Shown here in pieces: positions 41,256-52,510 of a stretch of DNA of 64,000 nt. Numbering within the stretch: the first letter of the stretch is position 1; each line of letters starts with the position of its first letter. Both the position numbers and the translations under genes were made by a program. The notes under the pieces are model-generated. The model searched no databases, was not told the DNA's origin, and saw only the letters and a list, made by a program, of their open reading frames with translations. Source of the DNA: Onchocerca volvulus (lineage: Eukaryota; Nematoda; Chromadorea; Rhabditida; Onchocercidae); contig HG738141.1 of assembly GCA_000499405.2 (NCBI GenBank), forward strand, positions 528,032 through 592,031, in the 5' to 3' direction.

Positions 41256-42921
41256 GATAAACAAAATCATTTAACAAATTCCAAAAATATAATATATGCA
41301 TAAAATCTGAAAAAACAATTAATGATAGCATGCTGAAATTAACAATACAATTACTCAAAAAAAAAATTTCCGTTGAAATTTGAGTAAACATTAAGTGCAA
41401 ATATTTATTATATACAATTGATGAGAAAAAATTGGAAAAATATTAATGATCCGTACTTTTAAAGAGTGCTCCTTTAAAGATCATTTTTTTTACTTTTTTT
41501 TAAATGAAAAAAAATAAATAAAAAATTCCCAATCTAATAATCAATTACATCTAAATTTCGAAATATGAAAACTTTGATGAAAAAAATTTTTATTCGTCAC
41601 AATTTTCATCCAATTCCTAAGCAATTAAAGATCAATTGACGTCTTTTCGGTACTTTTAAAGATTGTTCACTTGAAAATAACTTTTTCACTTTTTCGTAAA
41701 CAAAATCAAATTAAAGAAAATTGATAATCAGTTACATTCCAATACGAATAAATATTTATTCATCAGAAATTTCATGTAGTTAATAATATTTATTAATAAC
41801 AAAATTAAGAAATGCTAGAATTTATGAATTGTTTACTCGGAACTTTGAATATTTTTAAATTACAAATTAGACGAATAAAATTTATTTATTTTTTTTAAAA
41901 TTATTGTTATTCATATAACTTTTTCAACCAAGAAAAAAACTTTTTATTGTGCACAAATTTGTTTATCCTTGCTTTTATCCTCAAAATAAATGAAGAACTG
42001 TAACATTTTCTCTTTGCTGGCCTTTGAATTTGTAATTATTTAATTTTCACAGCTTTTATTTTTTAATTTTCTTGCATATTTTGATAATTTTTACATCATT
42101 AAATCAATGAACGGTAAACATTCCTAAATCATCATTGTTTTTTCATAATTATGTGTGAATATTTTTTACAAAGGCTTTAACCAAAAAAAAAAGATCTGAG
42201 CATTATGTAATGTTTATTAATTCGTATAATGTGAAGATAAAATAAATAAATTCAAAAAGATTTCAAGAGATAAAATAAATTAATGAATTCAAGATGATCG
42301 GAGAAATTTGAAATGTTTATAGTTTGGTAATTTATATAAACTTTCATGACATTATGAGATGGACCTAAAATCAATTCTAGCAAGTTTCAGATTTGAATGT
42401 ATCTTAAAGTTCGCTTTAGAGATGTTTGAGTTTGCTTTCGAATGGCGAAAGAATCAGCAAAGATATCATCAAAAGTGATAACGCGAACATTTTTTAAGTG
42501 TTTTTTTGAACGAGAACATTTTCAAAGGTGTTCAAAATGATTTTTTCAAAAATTATTGGATGAAAACAATTGCTCATCATGCCTGTTTATTCCGAAACAA
42601 TACGTATCGAAATTAGTTATCTTGTCTCTTTTTTCTTTTTTTGTCATATTTTTCATTTTATTTATGATAATGCCTGATAGCATTTTTATAAATTCTCAAT
42701 CTTTGTTCACTATTATTTGACTATCGCCATAGTAGTTTGTATCTCGAATTCCGATATCGCGAGACTCCAACCAAATTCCAAACAAATGAATAATTAAGTA
42801 AATTCTTCATTGTAAACGAATGTTATCAATATTGTGAAACATTTTAACTGATCTTACATTCCTTTCCCCCATCTTTTTTCTGTTTTTATCTCTGCTCATA
42901 TCTTTGTATTTCTGTCATACA

Positions 42922-42945
42922 GGGAAGGGAGAGGGGGGAGGGGGG
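42922..42945 (+). other. Isolated G-quadruplex-type motif
   Basis: GGGAAGGGAGAGGGGGG followed by AGGGGGG satisfies the G3+N1-7 pattern four times over, with loops AA, AGA and A. It is the only such G-run cluster noticed in a window that otherwise almost never has more than three or four G in a row. A (C/T)-rich stretch, CCTTTCCCCCATC, lies just upstream at about 42861. No gene was recognised within several kilobases. Confidence 0.75.
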
Positions 42946-43176
42946 CAGAGGTTTAATCAATCGCTTACAATACTTGCTGAAATTCACATTTTTGTCCAAA
43001 TTCACATCCTAATCTTCTCATTAAATCTTGTTACGATGCTTATGTTGTAATGGGATCTTAACGGTTTTTGGTATTTAATGTAAAACCACTCCCATTTCTA
43101 ATACATATAAATCTTGTTGTATTAGGAAAGAGGGCTATCTTCAAATAAATGTTTCATAATAGGGTGTGGACAAAAC

Positions 43177-43396
43177 TTCGTCCAACTCGACTGATGCTAT
43201 TCAGTCCAACTCGATTCGACGCAACTCAACTGAACTCGACTGGACGCTACTCAACCCAACTCAACTCAATGCAATTTAGCCCGATCCAACTCAACACAAC
43301 GCAATCCCAATTCAGCACAACTCAACACAACCCTAATGAACTGAAACCCACCGATCTTAACTCAACTCGGCTCAACGCAATTTAACTCAGTTCAGT
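43177..43396. repeat. Degenerate (CAACT)n-type satellite
   Basis: About 220 bases are built from imperfect five-base units around CAACT/CAACC/CGACT (CCAACTCGACT, CAACTCAACTGAACTCGACT and so on). G and C content is clearly higher than in the flanks. A plus-strand frame across it (rich in Thr, Gln, Leu and Asn) reflects the repeat and not a gene. Confidence 0.85.
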
Positions 43397-46300
43397 TCAG
43401 CGGATCTTAGGAAGCTAATCAGCTAAACTTACAATCAACTCGTCTACACTCACTGGTGGTATTCGGCTATTGATCGACATCATTCTTCATGATTGAGAAA
43501 TATTCACGATAGTTTGCAGTATTTTAAGTTAGACGCACACATATTGTTCTATTTGCACCTAACAAACTTGCTAGAGTTATCGAATAAGATCATTTTTATT
43601 CATGGTAATCATTCAGATATCCAAACAACGATTTATGGAAAAGTTCGAAAAAATAAAAAATTCGTAAACAGAATAAAATCGAAGTAGAATAATATATCTT
43701 CAAAAGGAAATAAATGACGATAAACAAATAGTTAATACCTTTAATGACAGATAATTCATTAGAAATTTTTTTTTAATGACATGGTAAGACTACTTAAAAA
43801 CACATTTTTTTTTTCTTTTAAATTCAATGAAAAGAATGTCTCAATTTTTTTTTTTTAATTTTTTTATTTTTTATTAATTTTTTTTTTCAATAAATTCAAT
43901 AAAAATTGCATTAATATTGCACTTAAACGAGTGAATAAAATGACTAAGGAAAATGTAAGAGTATTAATGCTGAAAATAATGAAGAAAAACTCGAAGTATT
44001 GTCTGAATAATTTCCTGATATCTTATAAAGTTATTCCGAAGATATCGTCGTAGACAAACTTCACTTCTTTTTTTGAATATCTTCGTTTAAAATTTTTTAT
44101 ATCGTAATCGATTTTTCCAGTGAATTATGGAAAAAAATTTTGTATCTATATTAAATGGATTTCTGATTCCGATTCTCAACTTTAATTCATATCTTAATTA
44201 ATGATTGAAGCAATATTAATCAGCAATCAAGTTATCCTGTGGAGTAACTTGAGCTCATTCAGCATTCTACAAGAATGTCTTATGAGAATTTTCAAATTGT
44301 CGAAATTCTGAAGAATTTACAACTAAAAAAGATTTCGTTCAAAGCGAAATTTTAAAAAGCTTGAGGAGCTAAAATTTATATTCAATGTTCTTCATTATGT
44401 ATCAAAATTGATTTCAAATCTTATGGAGCATTACTAAATTTTATTGCAAACAGATCAAAAATTAAGAACAGTTTATATGTTGAGTCACATTTCAATCTCT
44501 GCATTTTCAAAAAATGTTCCTTTCTCAAATTTCTCCGCTTGTACTGGAAAGAAAATGTAATAAGTGAATCATAATGTGCTAAAAAATGAAAAAAGATTTT
44601 TATGAGAGAATTTTCATTCCTTCTAAGAAAACTAAGTTTTTTAGCAGTGGAAGGACGAATTTCGAAATCTGTACGACAGTATAAGTTGGTTGACTCCATA
44701 ATTTCCGAGATTAATTTTTTAAGAATTATAACATGGATGACAACACATTCACAAGATGTCCATTGAATTAGAATATCTATAACATTGTTTGTTGCTATCA
44801 GATAACTCTGAATTGATGCATCTCCTGATCCAAATGGCCTAATTCGAGATTTATCGGATAGTACCAGTTGGAAATTGATACAATGTTATCGATCATCGAT
44901 TTAGGCCTCGTGAAAAAGCCTTTCATCTTCAAATTTCGCATCGTTCTACTAATTATCAAGCATCAAATTAATCGAAGAAACAAATTTTATCAGAGAATGG
45001 CTTTTCTCTCTCTCTCATTTTCTCTCTTTATTTTTTTTCAGTACGCCATATTTTCTCTGTTAAATCTATTGGTTCCAGGTCAAGAAATTCTGTTAAAACG
45101 TAATTTAAACTTTTGCTTGGCATAATTAGTGCATTAATTTTTTGAAGAAACTCATGCATATTATTGTTTTGATATGAAAAATTTATAAATACTGTCTATT
45201 TGATAAATCCTACTCTTTGACCAAAAGGTATGAATGCTTAATTTCTAAATTGATTACTTTTACTGCATTTTTGTTTCCAACTTGGGTCTGTTCTTGAATT
45301 TTTATTCTATTTTTAAGTCAGTCAATACCGCAAATGTCAAGAAATGTCAACAAAGACAAAAGAATGAAAGAGAATTCTGGATTTCACAAAGTTAAGATTC
45401 GTCAAATTTTGTCATTCATCCATATATTTGAAGCCCTTGTGATTTGCCCAAGAATTCAATGATTTCAATCGATCTTAAAATATATATTTAGAAACATTAT
45501 GCTTTGCTTCATTGCCAAGAAACATCATGTTAAATTTCCATGTAAATGTAAAAAAAGTTTTTTAGAGAAGTACAGTTGAAGAACGATCATTAACAAAAAA
45601 GGTAAAACTCGAAACTCAGTGTAACTGTAAATTTCGGCTAATCTTTTATCATATGCCGAATTTAATGAATCTCAGATAAATTTAGTATACGTTAAAGTGA
45701 AGCAGCTGATTTTAATCATTCAAATCATTGAAAAATTAAGAAAATTTCATTAATTTGCTAAAAGAATTAAAAATATCTAACTGATATGGAAAAGAGCAAT
45801 TCATGCATTTGTTCGTCTTCAGAATCAGGATTGTGCATAATGTAAGCGATAAAAAAAAACAAAATTCGCTATTTAAATAAAAATTATTCATTATTTTTGA
45901 TTTTGAATCATAAATAAATCAGAGAGATATTAATTTTATTACTTTTCAATTTAAATTTCAGTTAAACAAAAACAAAGTAATGCCTCGTCAAACGAATAGT
46001 TTTTACTGACATAAAATCTTCAAATGGATTATTATAAATTGTTAAAATCCTTAAAATATTTATCTTTCATTATTACTAAAAATCATCAACACAGTACAGT
46101 ACAAAGCTCAATAACAAATATCAATTGCTGAAAAGATTTACATAGATCATTGAAAAATGGAAACATAAAAATTTACATATTTTCATACAGATCGACTTGC
46201 GAAATATTTAAATTTACACGATGACAGGCATAAAAGGTATTTATCATCTTAACTGATATTTCACTGCCATTATCAATCTCTTCTTTGGTAATTCGTGCAG

Positions 46301-47654
46301 TATTTTGCATATTTTTTTTTTTGCCAATAAATTTTATTTTAAATGATTTCAGTTCAGCACTATTTTACCAAAGTTCATGTATTTATTGATTGATTTTTGA
46401 GCTATAAACCAAATAAGAATTGCTATTATTTCAAAACAAATGTGAGCAACACTCCAAAAAAAAAAAAGAAAAATTTTAGCAAATATTATTGTTTTGGGTA
46501 TCGAATTATGTGAAACAAAGAAAATTTTCAGATATTCCTCGCATATAATCGCATATAAATCCATTTTAGCACAGTTCAAAAGATTTGAAATTCTACAATA
46601 AAAGCGAAAAATTTTTTCGAATCTCTATAGTTTGGAAAAATTTTTAAATTTTGTTTTAAAAAGAAAAATTGCAATACCTTTCAAAAATTTTTGTAATTAG
46701 AATTACTATCTGCAATAAACAGTTGTTCCATCATCAATCATTTTTTGCATTATACTTTTTGAGCTTTTTTTCCTCGGATTTATTATACTTTGCAATCATT
46801 TTTTAAAAAAGTATAATTTGCATTTTCCAATTTTATTAATGCATTTTATCTAACAATTACGCTTGTGAAACATTTAAAGTAAACTATTTTGCGAATAATC
46901 TAATACTCCAAATAATTCAACAATTGAAGGAAAACATTTCCTATGCAAAGCAGAATTCAGTAATACAGTTGTTGATCAATATAACGATAATGGTATGTTA
47001 TAAATAATCACTTTTGTTCTGAAGATCCAAACACCAAACATAAATTGCAGAGATTATATTTGGTTTAGCCGAAAAATTCTTTTCCAATCTGCAAATTGAA
47101 ACGTCATTAATTAAAAGAGTAAAATTAGCAAAAAGATAAGGCTCTTTGTTTAATTTTAGAAATAAATAATATCTTACGAATATTCCATAAAATTTCTATA
47201 AAATCCTAGAAAAAGTGGAAAATTTCAGAAGTTCACGCGCTTGAGAAGAGCAAATATCAAACGGAGAAAGGCTACAATCAATCGGAAAGCCAATAATAAT
47301 AATACCACATAGACAAAAACAATATCATATAAATAGCAGAAAGTCATCAAAAACATTAGGACACTGAAAAATTTCAACAGTTAAAAAGCATTCAACTTGA
47401 TAGACAAATCTAACAAGCTACTATATAAATGATTTATCTATCCTTCTGAAAATTCACGCTAGGTAGTACTAAGAGTACTAACAGAAGTTATATAGCGCTA
47501 AAAATCTTCAAAACTTTTTTTTTTTAAGTATTCTAAAAATTCTTCCTGATTCAGACGAAAATTTAGATAATACTTTTCTGGATTTTTGGGAACAAATTTA
47601 TTACTTTACTGATAAGCTGCTACGTAATAAAAGCCGTATATTTTGCTAAGTATT

Positions 47655-49806
47655 TTAGTAGTTGATGAAGCTTACTGTTGAATTTAATTGATTCGAAGAT
47701 TGTTCAAATTTTAAAATATCAACACATCTAACGAAAATAATCCAATAAATGCAATTATCATCACCACGCTTTGGTGCTGGACAACACTCGGTACCACAAC
47801 ACACCTCGGTACCACTCTTACAATTCCAAGTTAATGATTTTGGCTTTGAACCATCTTGGAATTGTACCTTAAAAAACGAAACTTAAATACTCTGCTTAAA
47901 TTTAAGAATCAAAATATCTACTGTCTTTTAAATTTTTGAATCTTTTGTCTAAAATTGAATTCATACGGTTTTAAAAAATTGCTCTGGCGTCATAGCGGTT
48001 GAGTTTCTGAATTCATCAGTAGCTGACGTTGAAGTTGAACTTTCCTTGAAAAAACATAAAATAAAAAAAACAAAACAAAAGCAAACTGGCTAATTTTAAA
48101 CGCTAAATCTCACCTGTGCAATACAGGAATTTCTTCTAGACTTAGTTAGGAGGATTTTCATCTAATCTAATCTTGACACTTCCTAATTTTTGCCCCATTT
48201 AAAGAGTTAATTTTCTGCCCTTAACATTTTGAATCAAAAGCTTCAATCATTCCTGCCCGAGAATCGGATTTTTTAACCGAATCAACCTGTAATGTTTTCA
48301 ATACATCATCGATCGGTATTAAACACATAAAATAGCCATTTTTGGATTGATGATTTCGTTCGTCAAAATAGTAATTCTGGCCATTTGGTGCTTTTAACGG
48401 TTCTGAATTAGAACGGAGAATCGCCTAAAAAGAAAAAAAAGGATTTTTTTTTTAAATTTTTAAACATATTCAGCAAAAAGTTACGCAACTATCAAAATCG
48501 ATAGCAACTTATCCTAAGTAAAACGTGTTTATCGTAAGAAAAGCTGCATATGAAATAATGATAAAATGATTATGAAACAATGAAAATATTTCGATATCCT
48601 TATGTACGAGTTATATCAGAGAATCAATCCAAGTCTAATAAATCCAAGACGAAACGAGAGTAAAAAATAAATAAAAATTGCTATATATACATTTAAAAAA
48701 AAATATTGCTGTTGAAAATATTAAAGATATTGCTTTCAAAATATAATTCAGATTAGTTCTTCAAAAATTTACGTGAACTGATATTCAATTCAATGCAACA
48801 CCATATTATAAATATCACGGCTGAATCTAGTTCACTTCTCGAATTCTAGAAAATAATATGCTCCGATCAAGGATGACTTACCTTTCCTGATTCAAAAGTT
48901 GCTATGCCTGTGGCAGCCCCAAGTGCTTTTTTTAATGTTCCTGTATTAGACGACCCAAGCGGTTCAATTTTAAAATCATTTAACTTTTCGCTTTATTGAT
49001 AATTTAAAAGCCTTTGACGTTCAAGAAAAGAAAAAATGTAGCTTTAGTAATTAACATTTTTCCATGCATTTCAAATCATCAAATTTTTCATTGTACTGAA
49101 AAGTCAGTAGAATGATCCTAAGAAAATTATCACTTCGGTCAATTTTATGAAATAATGGCTCATTCCTGATCTTTCTCAAATTTTAGAAAAGTTCTTTTAA
49201 ACGTTTACTTCAATTTATCGTGAGTGGGATAGCCAGATTGCTGATCATTATAACCGCTAGCGGGATGATAAGTTCCTGGTTGTCGATAACCACCCGGTTG
49301 TGGATGATAACTACCTTGTTGTGGATGGTAACCACCTTGCTGTGGACGATAATTTGTTTGAAAATGAAAACCTTCAGTTGAGTGAATGCCTGGTAGAGCC
49401 TAAAAATAGACAAAAATTAATAGATATTATATTACAATAACGAGAATTATTATTGCTTCATTCTGAAGGAGACTGATTTTTCTAACTGATTCCTCCATTC
49501 TAATAACAAAAAAAAAGGAAAAAAAAAGAATCTGAACATCGTGCCACAGATAGAATATCAATCACCCTTTTGACCACACACTAAAATATTAATTAAAAAA
49601 TTGTTGCTTTAAGGCAATCATTCAATTAACATAGGAAACAAATTGCAATACACTAAATATTTTTCAAATCCAATAATATAAAAAGTAATCTGGAAAATGA
49701 CATTTGTTCTTATTTCGCTTGAACCACGGCTTACTCCTCCGCCACCTTTTTGCGCATTACTGATTCTTTGAGTAAGCAGTAATAAGTAGATGATGCCCTT
49801 ATACAT
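47655..49806 (-). CDS. Secreted Gln/Gly/Tyr-rich protein with a CX-type cysteine module
   Basis: Exons: 49806-49735, 49399-49209, 48990-48882, 48424-48287, 48044-47967, 47867-47655; 266 residues. It starts MYKGIIYLLLLTQRISNAQ, a signal peptide, then a short Gly run. A low-complexity section of about six 7-residue units follows (YRPQQGG, YHPQQGS, YHPQPGG and similar). Then comes a small hydrophobic Gly/Ala part (LKKALGAATGIATF). The second half has YYFDERNHQSKNGYFMCLI, then VQFQDGSKPKSLTWNCK and EVCCGTECCP. The C-x6-CC-x3-CC pattern after a TWxC motif is that of the nematode CX module, whose function is unknown. The 78-base fifth exon (ESSTSTSATDEF...) has phase 0 on both sides and could be skipped without a shift. 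The first donor might instead lie further on, adding VSRGSSEIR. The C-terminus (IYWIIF then a weakly supported tail) may hide a further intron and a membrane segment. Confidence 0.78.
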
Positions 49807-51019
49807 ATTGATCAAAATGTTAACTCGAAAGATGTTAATTCTAAAACAAAAAAGTCTTCATATCCGATATAACGAGTGATGCTCGAAGGCTAGTTCTTGT
49901 TGTCTCCAAAATTTCTTGTCGCCCCAGACAATTTCGCGTATTAACAAAATAGAAGAAATTCTAAAAAATCGATCACTATAACCAGAATTTGAGGAATTAC
50001 GAGAATATCGCTACTTCAATAGCTTTACGTCAAAAAGCTTTTTTTTGTCAGAATCTATCGAGATTGTATTTTTTAAACTTTCTTAACAAACATACTATGA
50101 AAAGAAAAACTTCGTTTGCATAAGAAAAATAAGAAATATTTACATTCTATACAAATAGTTTCATCACAAACTGCGAAAGAAGACGTTCCGATGCTATGAA
50201 GATATGTCAAATGGCATCGGTGACATCGGAACAGGCGGCAAAAACAATCGGTCAAGCAAGAACGATTTACTACAGTAGAAAAAAATATTGATGAATGGAT
50301 ACTACAATCCTATCCAATCATCCAAGTACAGATGTACACATACACATATATGTACTCATGTTATACATTCAAAAAAGCAGTAGTGAGAAGTGAGGATCAA
50401 AGGTCAAATTTAAATTTCTGTATATTGTTTCTGAGATTGTTTAAATGCAGGTAAATAGACTATGAATATTGCTTATTATGAAATTTCAAGACGTAGGATT
50501 CGATAAGTATGCGCATTCGAATGAATCTGTTAGATAGAATCTTTGCATTTCATCAAGAACTGAAGATTTTTTTTGAAGCGCCAAAAGCTAATCTCGTACG
50601 ATCCAAGAATTCTTCTTAGACATTACTCGAAGATTCTGACTGTATTATTTCGTGGACGCTTTCAAACTTCTTAAGACCATCTCCAACTTCAAAAATTTAC
50701 TGCCTTTGTTTCGTGAATGGAATTTTCTTTACAGAGTTGATTCTCACTGTCGACAGAAATCATATTCATATCAGTCGATATAGGCCCAATTCACTTTTTA
50801 GTAAATTATTTATTTCTATAGTTTCAACAAAAATTTTGTAAGAACCTTGATTTTTTATAATTAATCACTTTTATTTATCTCTATTATGTCAAAACTTATA
50901 AGATCACATGAAATCGTTTGCAATAAAATAGCTGTTATAATGCATTTTTAAAAATTTTAGATGCGAAAATTCATTACGAGAATTCATCTTTAATTAAAAA
51001 TATAATTTAAGGTCAGTTT
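49807..51019. other. Intergenic DNA including one arm of an inverted repeat
   Basis: No supported gene. A Cys-rich minus-strand frame at 50073-50255 (CFCRLFRCHRCHLTYLH) has no recognised family and no clear splice context. The left arm of the inverted repeat lies at about 50502-50665. A minus-strand exon-like frame begins at 51020. Confidence 0.45.
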
Positions 51020-51497
51020 TTATTTCACTTCAAAAGAATTAGTGCAAAAAAAAGTAAATTTACTATAATTTTGGCTCATTCGGCTGGAATAAATCCCCAT
51101 CGTAGTTGCATCATATAATTGATTCTTAAATAACTCTGTAGGCAAACGAAGGATATCTGTCGACGGAGAGAATAAATCTTCCTTCTGTCCAGGAACCTCT
51201 AATGAAAACAGATACTATCAAGATATATTCTGAAAAGAATATTCTACAATTTAAAATATTCTTTTCAAAAAAAAAAAAGAAACAAAAGCAATGAAAGTTT
51301 AATTCCTAAAGGCATCGAATCAGAAATGACAGAAAAATGGGGCATTCACAGAACAGTACAAGCAGAATCTTCCGGTAATGTTTTAAGAACGATTGTTGAA
51401 TCGCACGATATTAGCTTTTGATGCTTCTAAAATCTCCAGTTCTTAGTGAAATGCAAGCAAAGATTCTATCCAACAGATTCATTCGAATGTGTGTACT
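50502..51497. repeat. Inverted repeat, arms about 165 bases, enclosing an exon-like frame
   Basis: The left arm (about 50502-50665) contains GCATTCGAATGAATCTGTTA, then GATAGAATCTTTGCATTTCA, AAAAGCTAATCTCGTACGAT and CGAAGATTCTGACTGTATTA. The right arm (about 51333-51497) reads the same on the opposite strand with scattered substitutions and small indels (GCATCAAAAGCTAATATCGT and so on). Weaker similarity continues outward on the left to about 50445. The arms enclose about 670 bases, including the frame at 51020-51198. It could be a non-autonomous DNA transposon with long terminal inverted repeats, or a segmental inverted duplication. Target-site duplications were not identified. Confidence 0.65.
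51020..51198 (-). CDS. Orphan terminal exon of an unidentified gene
   Basis: A CATTAG acceptor precedes an open frame of 59 codons ending in TAA: VPGQKEDLFSPSTDILRLPT, then ELFKNQLYDATTMGIYSSRM, then SQNYSKF and a short tail. Composition is clearly protein-like, mixed and not A/T-driven. The family was not recognised. It lies downstream of the CIR1-like frame on the same strand and could be its last exon, with unseen exons between, or belong to a separate gene. It also sits inside the inverted repeat, so it might be carried by a mobile element. Confidence 0.45.
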
Positions 51498-51568
51498 TTA
51501 CTTGAATATTCTCTAATAATTGCAACAAACTATATAAAGAGCCAAAATCACTCAATCAGTTAGAAACA

Positions 51569-51676
51569 GAATCTCTCGTCCAGAACGAGAGATGCAGCAC
51601 TCTTCTATTCGATCCTTACGAGCGATAAAGGAAAGAATAACTTAGTGATCAATTTATTGAATATTTTTCGGTAACA
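51569..51676. repeat. Short hairpin plus a second copy of a dispersed 60-base repeat
   Basis: TCTCTCGT and ACGAGAGA at 51571-51593 form a small hairpin. Immediately after, CTCTTCTATTCGATCCTTAC then GAGCGATAAAGGAAAGAATA (about 51600-51660) matches TTCTTCTATGCGATCTCTAC then GAGCGACAATGGAAAGAATA at about 37190-37250 in the same orientation, with roughly four of five bases identical. Two copies 14 kb apart suggest a low-copy dispersed repeat. Confidence 0.6.
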
Positions 51677-51795
51677 ATAGATCGAGAAAATCTTGTTCAA
51701 AGAAGACAAAAATTGGTATAAAAGTCGGAACGAGGGAAATCATCACTTGCGAGGTTAATTTCATGGAACACCTCACCTGACAAAATAAGCTGCAA

Positions 51796-51966
51796 ATGAT
51801 GGAAATCGATGACAAAAATATATCATCTAGAATAGAAAGAAAGGAATTAGATGAGACAAAGGATTACTGGCATCAAAGACTTTTTCAACTTCATCAAACT
51901 GGACAGAGCACAAGAGTTGAAATTAGGATTCTCCTTGATTTTCGCATAAAGCAATACAAAATATAA
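51796..51966 (+). other. Unassigned 56-residue plus-strand frame
   Basis: From two adjacent ATGs the frame reads MMEIDDKNISSRIERKELDE, then [20 protein letters not shown] and on to a stop at 51964-51966. The charged, helical composition with Trp, His and Gln looks like a coding helix. It overlaps on the opposite strand the far end of the CIR1-like frame, which is itself of doubtful coding status there. No donor or acceptor partners were established. Confidence 0.2.
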
Positions 51967-52397
51967 TAATTTCTTTGGTCGTTTGTGCTTCCAAAATCGC
52001 TTGCGTCAAAATACCTTTCATTCATACCAACCACATTACGCATTTGTCTGCCTAAAGGTTGATCAGTTATGGCATCATTGTTCTTGGCCCAATCTTCTCT
52101 CGGTCCATTATATTTTCTTTGCCATTTGAATTTCGGTTTGGCTTTGTCCTCTTCTTTTTTGTTAAGGCCAGGAGGTGCATCATACATAAATGAAAGACCC
52201 ATGCATGCCTTTTCATCTCCTAGAAGAGCTTTATTGTTCAGTACTTCTTGTTCCCGTTCATATGCAATGCGTAATTCCTCCTGACGTTTCTTCTCCATTT
52301 CATCTTTTTGACGTGCTTGCCATGCCTTCTTGATATTCCGCAATGAGCTTGGATGCAAATCCTTTTTGCTCATAAAATTTTGAAATCTTTTACCCAT
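51894..52397 (-). CDS. CIR1-like protein, N-terminal CIR_N domain
   Basis: The start at 52397 gives [20 protein letters not shown], then [20 protein letters not shown]. It continues with [37 protein letters not shown] and [14 protein letters not shown]. This is the CIR N-terminal domain of CIR1, a nuclear corepressor partner of CBF1/RBP-J that also contacts splicing factors. Family members normally continue RNVRCIKCxKWGH, a zinc knuckle. Here the match stops at RNV (position 52032), where GT donors occur (GTTGGT at 52031, GTATGA at 52027). The open frame running on to 51894 is therefore probably intron and the true exon is likely 52397-52032. The zinc-knuckle exon was not found in the window. 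The gene may be incomplete, or the remaining exons too short to see. A broken second copy lies 1.6 kb upstream. Confidence 0.75.
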   Translation of the reverse strand: MGKRFQNFMSKKDLHPSSLRNIKKAWQARQKDEMEKKRQEELRIAYEREQEVLNNKALLGDEKACMGLSFMYDAPPGLNKKEEDKAKPKFKWQRKYNGPREDWAKNNDAITDQPLGRQMRNVVGMNERYFDASDFGSTNDQRNYYILYCFMRKSRRILISTLVLCPV

Positions 52398-52510
52398 TGT
52401 TGCGAAATAAACAAGGACGGAACAATTAAGAATGAACTACTATCGAGGATAAAGGATTAATACCATATATGCTTCACTTTGTCGTTCGTAGAAATGAATA
52501 CTGCTCCTCG

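Noticed and set aside
43149..43385. Thr/Gln/Asn-rich 78-codon frame
   Set aside because: It follows exactly the CAACT-type repeat and has no codon structure of its own.
44200..45130. Possible retrotransposon pol relic on the plus strand
   Set aside because: Fragments were scanned for reverse transcriptase, integrase and gag motifs and none was identifiable; composition is not distinctive.
50073..50255. Cys-rich minus-strand frame as the missing CIR1 zinc knuckle
   Set aside because: Cysteine and histidine spacing (CFCRLFRCHRCH, later CIECK) does not match CxxC...GH...C of the CIR1 knuckle.
52069..52284. Plus-strand 71-codon frame
   Set aside because: It is the antisense shadow of the CIR_N domain, which has clear family similarity on the minus strand.
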